DNA of 64,000 bases from Streptomyces paludis (GTDB lineage Bacteria; Actinomycetota; Actinomycetes; Streptomycetales; Streptomycetaceae): contig NZ_CP031194.1 in NCBI RefSeq assembly GCF_003344965.1, positions 3,844,001 through 3,908,000 of the forward strand, written 5' to 3'. The notes beneath the pieces were generated by a model, which saw only the letters and a program-made list of their open reading frames with translations, ran no database searches and had not been told where the DNA came from. Every line of letters begins with the position of its first letter. Position 1 is the stretch's first letter. Of the stretch, positions 30,035 through 38,918 are shown piece by piece. A program made the position numbers and the translations under genes.

Positions 30035-30913
30035 ATGACTGTGGACGTAGCCGTACTCCGATACGCGGCCTTCACGACCGATCCGGCCGGGGGCAATCCG
30101 GCAGGCGTCGTACTCGACGCCACCGGCATGGACGAGGCCGTCATGGCGCGGACCGCGGCGGAGGTGGGCTACTCCGAGACCGCCTTCGTCGTGCCGCGAG
30201 CTGAGGCCGACGAGAACACCGGCGGCGGTGTTCTCGATGTCCGGTACTTCAGCCCGCTCGCCGAGGTGCCCTTCTGCGGGCACGCGACCATCGCGACGGC
30301 GGTCGCCTACGCGCGGGTGCACGGCGTCGGTGAGCTGACGTTCCACACCGCCGCCGGCGAGGTGCCCGTCGCCACCCGGATCGCCCCGGACGGCTCCGTC
30401 GTCGCGGCGCTGGTCAGCGTGGCGCCTCGGACCGTACCGCTCACCGATCCCCAACTCGACGCGCTGCTGGGGGCGTTGAGGTGGTCGTGCGACGATCTGG
30501 ACCCGGCCCTGCCGCCGCGCGTCGCGTACGCGGGAGCCTGGCACCCGGTGATCGCCGCCGCGAGCCGGGAGCGGCTGGCCGACCTGGATTACGACATGGA
30601 CGCGCTCGGCGGGCTGATGGCCGAGCACGACTGGACGACGGTCGACCTGGTGTGGCGCGAGTCGCCCACCCGCTACCACGCGCGAAACCCCTTTCCCCCG
30701 GGCGGTGTGGTGGAGGACCCCGCCACCGGGGCGGCCGCCGCGGCGCTGGGGGGCTATCTGCGCGGACAGGGGCTGACGGGGCCGCCCGGGACCGGGCGGT
30801 TCACGGTGTTGCAGGGGTACGACATGGGGCGCCCGAGCAGCATCGAGGTCATGGTGCCGGAGGGGGCGGACAGCGGGGTGACGGTCACGGGGACGGCGGT
30901 CCCGATCGCCTGA
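30035..30913 (+). CDS. PhzF-family isomerase-like protein
   Basis: This 292-residue PhzF/DapF-fold protein begins VAVLRYAAFTTDPAGGNPAGVV and includes GYSETAFVV with the conserved active-site Glu region, FSPLAEVPFCGHATIATA and VVEDPATGAAAAALGGYL (the DPATG motif). Members catalyse proton-transfer isomerisations; phenazine genes are absent here, so the substrate is unknown. GGTGAGG precedes ATG 30035. It is monocistronic and divergent from the response-regulator gene. Confidence 0.9.
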   Translation: MTVDVAVLRYAAFTTDPAGGNPAGVVLDATGMDEAVMARTAAEVGYSETAFVVPRAEADENTGGGVLDVRYFSPLAEVPFCGHATIATAVAYARVHGVGELTFHTAAGEVPVATRIAPDGSVVAALVSVAPRTVPLTDPQLDALLGALRWSCDDLDPALPPRVAYAGAWHPVIAAASRERLADLDYDMDALGGLMAEHDWTTVDLVWRESPTRYHARNPFPPGGVVEDPATGAAAAALGGYLRGQGLTGPPGTGRFTVLQGYDMGRPSSIEVMVPEGADSGVTVTGTAVPIA

Positions 30914-30995
30914 GGCCGAAACTGAGGCAGCAGCCACCCCACCCACCCCACCCCCCCCCACAGAAGTAATACACAGCAAACCGCCCCTTTCCCCA

Positions 30996-31023
30996 GCTTT
31001 CCCTAGCCGGTCAGGGGGAAAGC
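30996..31023 (+). promoter_or_regulatory. Hairpin between phzF-like and GH30 genes
   Basis: GCTTTCCCT and AGGGGGAAAGC flank a short loop. It may terminate the phzF-like gene or act as an operator for the GH30 gene that starts at 31118. A C-rich homopolymeric run (about 30930-30960) lies just upstream. Confidence 0.45.
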
Positions 31024-31117
31024 GCTGTCATAGCTCTCGACAATCCCGCGAAGGCCCCCGATTCTCGAAGTGTTTGTCATGGACGCGACTTTTATTGGGT
31101 GTCACGTGAGGAGTCCG

Positions 31118-32593
31118 ATGATCAGACGCAGAACGCTGCTCGCCGCGGCGGCGGGCGGCACACTGCTCGGGGGCGCCCTGGCCACCGGCACCGCACGGGC
31201 GGACGACACCGTGGCGGTGAACCCAGGTACGACGTACGGGAGTTGGGAGGGCTGGGGGACGTCGCTGGCCTGGTGGGCCAATGTCTTCGGCGCGCGCGAC
31301 GACTTCGCCGACCTCTTCTTCACCACCAAGTCCGTCACGTACAACGGCCGTGTCCTGCCCGGCCTGGGCCTGAACATCGCCCGCTACAACCTCGGCGCGT
31401 GCAGCTGGAACAGTGTCAACGGGGAGACGATGGTGGCCTCCCCCAACATCCCCGCGTTCAAGCAGATCGAGGGGTTCTGGCAGGATTGGCGCAACGAGGA
31501 TCCCACGTCCTCCGCGTGGAACTGGAGTGTGGACGCCGCCCAGCGGGCCGCGCTGGTCAAGGCCACCCAACGGGGCGCGGTGAGCGAGCTGTTCGCGAAC
31601 TCGCCGATGTGGTGGATGTGCCTCAACCACAACCCGTCCGGCGCGGCCGGCGGCGGTAACAACCTCCAGTCCTGGAACTACCGCCAGCACGCCTCCCACC
31701 TCGCCGCCGTCGCCCTCCAGGCCAAGAACAACTGGGGCGTGAACTTCGCGACAGTGGACCCCTTCAACGAGCCGGCGTCCAGCTGGTGGACGGCCACCGG
31801 CACCCAGGAGGGCTGCCACTTCGACGCCTCCGTCCAGGCCGCCGTCCTCCCGTACATGCGCAGCGAACTCGACCGGCGCGGGCTGACCGCCACCCGTATC
31901 TCCGCCTCCGACGAGACAAGCTACGACCTGGCCCGTACCACCTGGAACTCCTTTGGATCCGCGACAAAGGCGCTGGTCAGCCAGGTCAACGTACATGGCT
32001 ACCAGGGCTCCGGCGGCCGTCGCGACCTGCTCTACACGGATGTCGTCACCACGGCGGGCAAGAAGCTCTGGAATTCCGAGACCGGCCAGAACGACGCGAC
32101 CGGCCTCTCCCTCGCCACCAACCTCTGCCTCGACTTCCGCTGGCTGCACCCCACCGCCTACTGCTACTGGCAGGTGATGGACCCGTCCCCCGGCTGGGCG
32201 ATGATCGCGTACGACGCCAACACACTCCAGGCCGGCGCCGTACAGACCAAGTACTACGTGATGGCCCAGTTCAGCCGGCATATCCGCCCCGGGATGACCA
32301 TCCTGGACACCGGCGTCGGCTACGCGGCCGCGGCGTACGACCCGGCGCTCCGGCGCCTGGTGCTCGTCGCCGTCAACGCGGGCGCCGCCCAGACCCTCAC
32401 CTTCGACCTCTCCCGCTTCACCACGGTCACCGGCGGCACCGCCGGCCTCGTACGCCGCTGGAACACCCTGACCTCCGGCACCGGCGACCTGTACACCGAG
32501 CGAGCCGACACCTACCTCAACGGCAAACAACTCAGCGCACCGTTCGCGGCGGCCTCGGTGCAGACATTCCAGATCGACAACGTGGTCATCTGA
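31118..32593 (+). CDS. Secreted GH30-like glycoside hydrolase (candidate endo-beta-1,6-galactanase)
   Basis: This 491-residue protein starts MIRRRTLLAAAAGGTLLGGA, a Tat-like signal peptide. The TIM barrel begins YGSWEGWGTSLAWWANVFG, typical of GH30 subfamily endo-beta-1,6-galactanases. The proposed acid/base Glu is in TVDPFNEPASSWW and the nucleophile Glu in KKLWNSETGQ. A C-terminal beta-sandwich follows. With the beta-galactosidase at 20790, this genome region could handle galactan side chains of arabinogalactan proteins; that pairing is inference. GAGGAG precedes ATG 31118; a start at 31070 is rejected. Confidence 0.8.
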   Translation: MIRRRTLLAAAAGGTLLGGALATGTARADDTVAVNPGTTYGSWEGWGTSLAWWANVFGARDDFADLFFTTKSVTYNGRVLPGLGLNIARYNLGACSWNSVNGETMVASPNIPAFKQIEGFWQDWRNEDPTSSAWNWSVDAAQRAALVKATQRGAVSELFANSPMWWMCLNHNPSGAAGGGNNLQSWNYRQHASHLAAVALQAKNNWGVNFATVDPFNEPASSWWTATGTQEGCHFDASVQAAVLPYMRSELDRRGLTATRISASDETSYDLARTTWNSFGSATKALVSQVNVHGYQGSGGRRDLLYTDVVTTAGKKLWNSETGQNDATGLSLATNLCLDFRWLHPTAYCYWQVMDPSPGWAMIAYDANTLQAGAVQTKYYVMAQFSRHIRPGMTILDTGVGYAAAAYDPALRRLVLVAVNAGAAQTLTFDLSRFTTVTGGTAGLVRRWNTLTSGTGDLYTERADTYLNGKQLSAPFAAASVQTFQIDNVVI

Positions 32594-32623
32594 CCCACCA
32601 CGCGCACGGCGTACGCCCCGGGC

Positions 32624-33661
32624 TCAGGGCGTCGGCCGCCAGCCGAGTGCCGGTCCGAGGTGGGTGGCGATGTCGGTGAGGATCTGTACGTAGTCCTCGT
32701 GGTCGAAGGTGAACGGCAGCGCGAACGCGACCTCGTCGATCTCCCTGAACGCGGCGTGTTCGTGCAGCCGTTCGGCGAGTTCGGCGGAGTCGCCGACGAG
32801 GTCGGGCGCGAACATCAGACGGGCGGGCCCCTGCGGGGAGGCGGTACGCGGCAGCCGCTCGCGGGCGTACGCCTCGTACTTGGCGCGCTGGCGGGGGGTG
32901 GCGGAGTCGGTGGGGATGACGACGAGCCCGTGGGAGACACGGGCGCGGTCGCCGTCGGGGTGGTGGGCGCGGAAGGCGCGGATGTGCGAACGCTGAACAG
33001 AGGCAAACCCAAGGTCCCCTTCCCCGTCCCCCTCCACCCCTTCCGCCTTGACGACACTGCTGGTGAGGAAGTTCATGCCCTGCTCACCGGCCCAACGCGC
33101 GGAGCGCAGACTGCCGCCGCCGTACCACATCCGGCCGGCCAGCCCGGGGGAGTGGGGCTGAACGCGCTCGGAGAACGCCTCGAACCCCTCCGTACCACTG
33201 AACCCGCTGGCCGGCTCCCCGCGTACGAGCGCCATGAGCCGGCGCACGCGCTCGTAGCTGAAGTCCTCGGCGTCGGCGGTGTCCGGGTACAGCGCGTCCC
33301 GTACCCGCTCGTAGTGCATCGGCGGCCCGACACTGACCCCGGGGTTGAGCCGGCCGCCGGAGAGGATGTCCACGGTCGCCAGATCCTCGGCCAGCCGCAG
33401 CGGATTCTCCCAGCCCAGCGGGGTGACCGCGGTGCCGAGCTGGATCCGGCTGGTGCGCTGGGACGCCGCCGCGAGGACGACGACGGGGGAGGAGATCCCG
33501 TACTGCAAATGCCGGTGCCGCACCCACGCACTGTCGAACCCCAGCCGCTCACCCAGCTCGATGATCGACAACGTCGACTCATGCCCACGCGCCGGATCGG
33601 CCGCGTCGAACAGCCCAATGGTCAGAAACCCCAGCTTCCGCAACGGCTTGAATTCCAACAC
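32624..33661 (-). CDS. Luciferase-like (LLM) flavin-dependent monooxygenase
   Basis: This 345-residue LLM-class protein begins MLEFKPLRKLGFLTIGLF and has ESTLSIIELGERLGFDSAW, RIQLGTAVTPLGWENPLRLA and VDILSGGRLNPGVSVG, the FMN-binding barrel motifs of bacterial luciferase relatives. Substrate unknown. GTG 33661 is chosen because GGAGG (33669-33673) sits 7 nt upstream; longer in-frame starts lack a ribosome-binding site. It converges on the GH30 gene with 30 bp between stops, and no clear terminator is visible. Confidence 0.85.
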   Translation of the reverse strand: MLEFKPLRKLGFLTIGLFDAADPARGHESTLSIIELGERLGFDSAWVRHRHLQYGISSPVVVLAAASQRTSRIQLGTAVTPLGWENPLRLAEDLATVDILSGGRLNPGVSVGPPMHYERVRDALYPDTADAEDFSYERVRRLMALVRGEPASGFSGTEGFEAFSERVQPHSPGLAGRMWYGGGSLRSARWAGEQGMNFLTSSVVKAEGVEGDGEGDLGFASVQRSHIRAFRAHHPDGDRARVSHGLVVIPTDSATPRQRAKYEAYARERLPRTASPQGPARLMFAPDLVGDSAELAERLHEHAAFREIDEVAFALPFTFDHEDYVQILTDIATHLGPALGWRPTP

Positions 33662-33799
33662 CACAGACCCTCCACCCACATCGACACCACCCATCAACAA
33701 CACCCCCCCAGTGTCGCAGCCACCCCCCAAAACTGGCCCGCGGCCCGCGCGGATCCCACGGTCTGGTCCCTCCTGCACGGTTCCTCCTATGGTCGTCGC

Positions 33800-34531
33800 A
33801 TGAGTGATCGCGTGGAGAATCCGTCGGACGCGCAGGATGATGCTCCGGACGCGGCGGGCCGGACGCTGCGGCGCCTTGTGGGGGAGTCGGTCTGGGCAGA
33901 ACTCCTGGCCCTCTGCTATCAGCGCCACCATGTCGCCGGCAGCACTCTGTTACGGCAGGGAGAACGCGGAACCCATGTCCTGGCCGTACACAGCGGCGTG
34001 GCCAAGGTGATCCGGCGGGAGCGCAACGGTGATCTCAAACTGCTGGCGTTCCGCGGTCCCGGCGAGATACTCGGTGAAGTGGCGGTACTGGACGACGGGA
34101 TGCGTTCGGCGAGCGTTCAGACGATCTCGGACTGTGTGGTCGGGGTGATGGGCAAGAAGGATTTCCTTCAATTCGTCACCACGCACGACCTGTTTCCCGT
34201 GCTTGTCCGTTACGCCCTCACCAGACTGCGGGAGTCGGATCTCGCCCGGAGCGGGGGCGATGTGCTGGGCCGTCTGGCGGCCGTACTCGTAGATCTGGCC
34301 GTCAGTTCGGGAAATCCGGCGACGGAACCGACGAATTCGACGGAGTCGGGGCGGAGCGTTGAGCTGGACCTGACCCGCAGTGAGTTGGCTCAGTACCTCG
34401 GAACGTCCCGCAACACGGTCACGGCCGCCCTCGCCGATCTTGAGTACGCCGAAGTCCGGGCTGCTCGCAAGCGCATCGTCATCAGCGACCTGTCCGCGCT
34501 CCGCCGCGCCGCCGTGAATCTGCGCGACTGA
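33800..34531 (+). CDS. Crp/Fnr-family transcriptional regulator
   Basis: This 243-residue protein has an N-terminal cyclic-nucleotide-binding (cNMP) beta-roll (GSTLLRQGERGTHVLAVHSG; LAFRGPGEILGEVAVLDDG) and a C-terminal winged HTH (LTRSELAQYLGTSRNTVTAA). The phosphate-binding cassette position reads GEILGEVAVLDDGMRSASV, compatible with nucleotide binding. It lies 179 bp upstream of a class III nucleotide cyclase gene, so a cyclic-nucleotide feedback link is likely. A TTA codon at 33950-33952 makes it probably bldA-dependent. ATG 33800 has no Shine-Dalgarno; TATGGT at 33788-33793 suggests a leaderless mRNA. Confidence 0.9.
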   Translation: MSDRVENPSDAQDDAPDAAGRTLRRLVGESVWAELLALCYQRHHVAGSTLLRQGERGTHVLAVHSGVAKVIRRERNGDLKLLAFRGPGEILGEVAVLDDGMRSASVQTISDCVVGVMGKKDFLQFVTTHDLFPVLVRYALTRLRESDLARSGGDVLGRLAAVLVDLAVSSGNPATEPTNSTESGRSVELDLTRSELAQYLGTSRNTVTAALADLEYAEVRAARKRIVISDLSALRRAAVNLRD

Positions 34532-34710
34532 TTCACCGCGACTGAACTCACGGGGATGAGTCCCTATGAGTGATTCCCCCTGCCCGGCGTGTGGTGCTCG
34601 TCACGTCATCTCGGCACTGGGCGTGCACTTGGGAATGCCGTATCCCGCGATGCTCGAACGACCGCGGTCGCGACCGCGACCGCGACCTTTGAACGAGACC
34701 GAGGAGCCTC

Positions 34711-35650
34711 ATGCAGCCGTCCCACCATGATCTTCCCGAAGCCACCGCCCGCCCCAACTCCCGAAGCCGCAGGCTCCCGCCGTACCGCGGAATCCTCGCT
34801 GTCGATGCCAAGGACTTCACCGGCTATCCGGCCATTGAGCACGGAAAGATCAGCCAGGCCATTCCTCAGCTTCTCCAGTCGTCGATCGAGCGTGCCGGAC
34901 TGGCGGAGGTCTGGAAGGACAGAAAGTTTCCCAATTCCACCGGTGACGGTTATGTGTTCGGGTTCGACCCGGCGGCCATGCCCTTTGTCATCCACCCATG
35001 GCTACAGACCCTTCAAGAAGTGCTCACGGAGTTCAATGTGCACTCGTATGGATTTGTGCGCATTCGGCTCAGGGTCAGTCTTCATATTGGTCCCCTTCCG
35101 GACTCGGACGAGGAATTTGACGGGAACGGGACACCGCGCAACGACACTCATCGGCTGCTCGACTCCCGCCCGGTGAAGGCCATGCTGGCCGCTTCGAGCG
35201 AGAACATCACACAGGTGGCGGCCATTCTCTCCGATTGTCGGCCTGGTAGGTCACCGGCTGCGCCGGCACCGTCCCGGCGGACACACGCGGGGCGCCGCCC
35301 TGCTCCGTACCTCCCGTCTCCTGGTCGTCGACCACCCGGTCGCCCAGGATGCGGCGGTCGTACAGGTTTCCCGAGGGGGCGGGTACATAGAGCCAGGCCC
35401 GCTGGTCGAACCTCTTGCCCTCGACCGTCGCCGGTACCTCGATGAGTGGTCGAGGTGCCGCCCGGTGTATCCGCTCGCCACCGCGTCCTGATAGCAGCGA
35501 GGAAACCTCAACCTGGGCACGGTGCGTGGAGGCCAGAGCGTCAGCAACGTCGACGGCGGTGGTGACTACGTCGCGGGCAACAAGGCGGGCACGGTCCACG
35601 GCACCATGGGGGACACGGTCCACGGTGACAAGAACGTGGGCCGCCGGTGA
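34711..35650 (+). pseudogene. Class III nucleotide cyclase gene, broken by an internal inversion
   Basis: Residues 1-175 (34711 to about 35235) form a class III cyclase domain. Both metal-binding Asp are in place: ILAVDAKDFTGY (D-x-x-x-F-T) and NSTGDGYVFGF (GD-G); RLRVSLHIGPLP follows. After ILSD the forward frame turns into Arg/Pro-rich sequence with poor codon bias and stops at 35445. The natural continuation is on the other strand within 35235-35500. The gene's tail resumes forward at 35501 (GNLNLGTVRGGQSVSNVDGG) and ends at TGA 35648-35650, overlapping the next start (GTGA). GAGGAG precedes ATG 34711. Cyclic nucleotide specificity is unknown. As assembled, the enzyme lacks its C-terminal region and tail motif. 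Confidence 0.75.
35235..35500 (-). other. Inverted internal segment of the cyclase gene
   Basis: Read on the minus strand from 35500, this segment encodes RCYQDAVASGYTGRHLDH. After a one-base slip at about 35444 it reads EVPATVEGKRFDQRAWLYV and onward to VTYQAD, with the strong G/C third-position bias of a real gene. Joined to ILSD on the left it gives a plausible cyclase C-terminus, and the forward frame after 35501 supplies the tail. CTCTCCGAT at the left edge could have paired with a lost complementary 9-mer at the right. The right junction does not rejoin perfectly in frame, so small deletions accompanied the event, or the breakpoints are a few bases off. Confidence 0.65.
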
Positions 35651-37932
35651 GCGCCGAGCGGCCATCGGGCGACTCGCCGGCGGCCTCGGGGCGCGACCCC
35701 GAGCCGAAGGCAGGGCAGCACCCCGAACCGGAGGCGGGGCAGACGCCGGAGGTGACACAGGCGCCCGAGGACTCCGCGAAACAGGACTTCGGTGAGGAAG
35801 AGTTCGATGATCGGCCGGCCGGCTCCTCAGGTGCGTTTGGTTTTCCATGGGACGGTCGCGGCTCTTTTGTCTACGCCCCCGGCGGCAACGTCAACGCGGG
35901 CTCCGTCCACGGCGGTCAGCGTGTGGAGAACGCCGGCGGTCAGCCCGGCGGACGTGTCCGCCCCGTAGAGGCGCACGAGGGCCCCATCTCGGCGTTGGAA
36001 ATCATGGAGGCCGGAACGGGGTTTGCGGAGCCCGACTGGTTCCCGGCGGCTCTGGAGGAACTCGACAGCGGTGTTCTGTTCCTCACCGGGGAGCCGGGCA
36101 CCGGTCGCCGCACGGCGGCCCTCAACCTGCTGCACCGGCACAGCGGCCACAGCATGGATCTGAGGGCGGTCGACAGCGATGTGAACCTCGGCACATGGCA
36201 GCCCTCTCGCGAGCAGGCCCGTGGCTACCTTGTGGACGGTCTGCTTCCCCGCCACCCGCTGAAGCGTGGGCTGATCAGCGCATTACGGCGGCTGCTGGGG
36301 GAGGCGAAGGCCCGTATGGTGATCGTCCTTCCGAACGATCCGGGACTCGTCCGCGGCCTGACCCGCGATCTGCATGTCAGACCCATCGTGTGCACACCGC
36401 CCCCGGCCCGGGCCGTGTTCGACGCGCGGCTGGAGGCGGCCGTGGCCAACCCGGCGCAGCGCCGGGACATGCTGGCGGCGCTGCCACCGGGCGCGCTGGA
36501 CGAGCTGTTGTCCCCGGGGCTCCATCCGGCCCAGGTGGCGGAGCTGGTGGCGATGATGGCCGAAGCCGTCGAGAAGGAAGTGGCGCCCAGCCTCGCCGGA
36601 ATCCGTGAGCGGCTGAGCTTCCTTGCCGAGGAAGAGGTGCCCGACCTGCTCAAGCGGCTGCGCGACGACTCCGACGGACTGGCTTTTCTGCTGGCCGCCT
36701 GTGTTTTCGAGGGACTTGACCACCGGATCGTCAGGGAGGAGGCCGAACGGCTTCTGGTACTGGCCGAGGGGCGGCTGGACTCCGTACGCGCGGAGAACGG
36801 GGAACACACGGGCGGGGGCGGCGGTCCGGGCACGTCGGAAGGGGCGCGGCCGACACCGGGGCCCAATCCGCAGTTCGTCTTCCGCCGCTCGCTGGACGAG
36901 CTTTTAGGGGTGGTCGGTGCGCGGCGCGACGCCAAGGAACTGCACACGGGCGGCGGTTTTCCCTACGCCGTGGAACCGGTGCGCTTCACCCGTCACGGGC
37001 AGAGCGAAGCCGTCCTGGGCCATGTCTGGCGGCAGTACGGGCATCTCTCCGGTCTGCTGACGGACTGGATGGACAGCATCCCGCCGAATGAGCGAGACCT
37101 GGCGTGGCCAGTGGGCCGTGTCATGGGCAGGGCGGCGAGCTGGGGAGGCGGCCGCCGCGCGCTGGTGCATATCCGCAAGCTCGCTGAGTCCGAGCGCCGG
37201 ACGAGCCGGACCATCGCGGCGACCGCCCTGGGCATGGCGGCCGAGGACCCGGTTCTGGCCGGGGAGGTCAAGTACCGCCTCAGGCAGTGGAGTTGGCAGG
37301 TCCAGAGCCGGTGGCTGCGTTCTACGGTGGCGTACACCTGCGAGACCGGTTTCGGAGCCTCCCGTCCGGACCTGGCGCTGAGTCTGCTGCATGGCGCGTA
37401 TCGGGGGATGGAAGGGGAGGAGCGCGAGGTGGGAATGGCCGTGCGACGTGCGCTGGGGTTCCTGTTCGCCTCCGGTAGCCAGGACACCGTCTTCCGGCAA
37501 CTCTCCGAGTGGTCCGGGCGCGGGGGCCTGGACGCGGGGCTGGCGCTCGGCACTCTCCCGTTGCTGCTCCACGAAGATGCCCCGTGGTTCGCCGCACGGC
37601 TGCTGGAGAACGGGGAGGTCGGGGACGATGTGATCCGGCTTGTCCGTCGTGCGCTCGACGACAAGGAACTGTTCGATCCGACATCCCGCGCTCTTGTCTC
37701 GTGGTGCCGGAGCGCCGCTTGGAGCGAGGACCAACGGCGCGCCGTGGACGTGGTGTTGAGCGCGCTGGCCCAGGACATGCGGCACGGCGTCCTGCGTCTC
37801 TTCGTCGACATCGACCGGCACGAGGACAAGGCGCTGGCCGGACGGAACATCGCGGGCGCGGCGCTCGACAACTGGCGGAACGGCGTCCCGCGGCAGACCG
37901 ATTCCGCGCACTCGTACGGGAGGACACCATGA
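35647..37932 (+). CDS. P-loop NTPase-like signalling protein with N-terminal Gly/Asn-rich motif
   Basis: This 761-residue protein starts GTG 35647, overlapping the cyclase stop. Order: disordered acidic N-terminus (1-75), a Gly/Asn/Val motif (77-102, containing GGNVNAGSVHGGQRVENAGG), a NTPase-like module with P-loop GEPGTGRRTA (148-157), then a long helical repeat-like C-terminus (about 400-750). The P-loop has Arg where Lys is canonical and Arg where Ser/Thr is usual, and no clear Walker B is visible, so nucleotide hydrolysis is doubtful. The layout recalls NLR/STAND-type sensors. TTA codons at 36283 and 36904 imply bldA dependence. It overlaps the next gene by 4 bp. Confidence 0.75.
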   Translation: MSAERPSGDSPAASGRDPEPKAGQHPEPEAGQTPEVTQAPEDSAKQDFGEEEFDDRPAGSSGAFGFPWDGRGSFVYAPGGNVNAGSVHGGQRVENAGGQPGGRVRPVEAHEGPISALEIMEAGTGFAEPDWFPAALEELDSGVLFLTGEPGTGRRTAALNLLHRHSGHSMDLRAVDSDVNLGTWQPSREQARGYLVDGLLPRHPLKRGLISALRRLLGEAKARMVIVLPNDPGLVRGLTRDLHVRPIVCTPPPARAVFDARLEAAVANPAQRRDMLAALPPGALDELLSPGLHPAQVAELVAMMAEAVEKEVAPSLAGIRERLSFLAEEEVPDLLKRLRDDSDGLAFLLAACVFEGLDHRIVREEAERLLVLAEGRLDSVRAENGEHTGGGGGPGTSEGARPTPGPNPQFVFRRSLDELLGVVGARRDAKELHTGGGFPYAVEPVRFTRHGQSEAVLGHVWRQYGHLSGLLTDWMDSIPPNERDLAWPVGRVMGRAASWGGGRRALVHIRKLAESERRTSRTIAATALGMAAEDPVLAGEVKYRLRQWSWQVQSRWLRSTVAYTCETGFGASRPDLALSLLHGAYRGMEGEEREVGMAVRRALGFLFASGSQDTVFRQLSEWSGRGGLDAGLALGTLPLLLHEDAPWFAARLLENGEVGDDVIRLVRRALDDKELFDPTSRALVSWCRSAAWSEDQRRAVDVVLSALAQDMRHGVLRLFVDIDRHEDKALAGRNIAGAALDNWRNGVPRQTDSAHSYGRTP

Positions 37933-38918
37933 CATCCGAGACTCCGGAGCCCGTCTATTCCCGCGCCACACAGGCCCCGTGGCGTGAAATCGTGCGGCAG
38001 CGCTGGTCGGGCCGGCTGGACCGCGCCCTGGTGCTGCACGCCCAGGACGGTGCCTACAGCGAACTACGGTCTCGTAACCGGCGCGGTTCGCGATCGGAGA
38101 CGTATGCCGATACATATTCCGATGCGCACACCGACACATACACCGAGACGTACCCGGATCCGGTCGCTGTCGCCCGGTCGGCGGTTCGGCCCAAACTGCT
38201 GGGCAGATACGACGACGCCTTCATTGTCCGACTCGAAGAGCAGACCGGGACTCAAGGCGTCGCGCTGCCGACCCGGTACGGGGCCGAGTCGGTGGACGTG
38301 CAGGTGCTGTGGTGGGTGCGCGATCCGGTGCAGGTCGTGCGTACGCGCACCAAGACCGGCTGGGACGCGGTACGCAGGGATCTCCGACGCCGGCTGCGGC
38401 ATCTTGAGGACCAGTACTCCTCCGCCGGACAGGGCCTGGGCGCAACGGAGTTGATGCGGCACCTCTCCACCCCGCAGACGCTGCTGGAGTGCGGCCTCGC
38501 CTACCACGTCACGGATGTGCGGGGGCGTGAGGAGGACAGTGAGCTGAGACTCGGGCAGACCGGGGAGGCGGACGCGCCCTACTCGTGGACGCCCGATCGC
38601 CGGGAGGAGTACGAGTTCTGCATGCAGGCGGTGAGCAAGGGCCCGGCCTCACTCGCGGCTCTCTGGCTGCTCAGACACCCGGACCAGGTCAGCCAGGTGT
38701 TGGACTGGTCGGTGGGACACGCCGACCTGCTGCGCGGAGAGACCACCTGGCAGGACGGAATGGCCGGCCTGCTCGGCAGCCTGTCCGAGCAGGAGCGGCA
38801 GGAACTCTCCGAACTGCTGCGTGACCGGCTCGTCAGGCTGGGACGTCGGGTACCGGCGCAGCCGCCGCGAGAGGCACCCGCTGGACAGCGCGGCGTCGCG
38901 AACGGACACCCGCGATGA
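37929..38918 (+). CDS. SPFH/band-7-like protein
   Basis: This 329-residue protein overlaps its neighbours by 4 bp at both ends. The middle (about 85-200) reads like an SPFH/band-7 domain: TRYGAESVDVQVLWWVRDPV (beta-strands), then WDAVRRDLRRRLRHLEDQY (helix). The C-terminal 90 residues are helical and Leu-rich. A Tyr/Asp/Thr-rich tandem stretch (TYSDAHTDTYTETYPD, about 64-79) interrupts the N-terminal part. SPFH proteins scaffold membrane microdomains, which fits the membrane effector encoded next. The family call rests on pattern only and could be wrong; no transmembrane segment is obvious. Confidence 0.5.
   Translation: MTSETPEPVYSRATQAPWREIVRQRWSGRLDRALVLHAQDGAYSELRSRNRRGSRSETYADTYSDAHTDTYTETYPDPVAVARSAVRPKLLGRYDDAFIVRLEEQTGTQGVALPTRYGAESVDVQVLWWVRDPVQVVRTRTKTGWDAVRRDLRRRLRHLEDQYSSAGQGLGATELMRHLSTPQTLLECGLAYHVTDVRGREEDSELRLGQTGEADAPYSWTPDRREEYEFCMQAVSKGPASLAALWLLRHPDQVSQVLDWSVGHADLLRGETTWQDGMAGLLGSLSEQERQELSELLRDRLVRLGRRVPAQPPREAPAGQRGVANGHPR

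Noticed and set aside
34566..34730. 54-codon ORF beginning MSDSPCPACGARH just before the cyclase gene
   Set aside because: It has a CPAC pair and a weak GGGG upstream, but runs into an Arg/Pro repeat and overlaps the cyclase start. Not enough support to call a gene.
35235..35500. Invertase-driven phase switch as the explanation for the cyclase inversion
   Set aside because: No recombinase gene is nearby, the possible inverted repeats are only about 9 bp, and re-inversion would still leave frameshifts. A programmed switch is therefore not the preferred reading.
35207..35848. Minus-strand 213-codon ORF over the cyclase/NTPase junction
   Set aside because: Part of it has real coding bias, but it is best explained as the inverted piece of the cyclase gene; the flanking parts are antisense to the NTPase gene and the forward tail.
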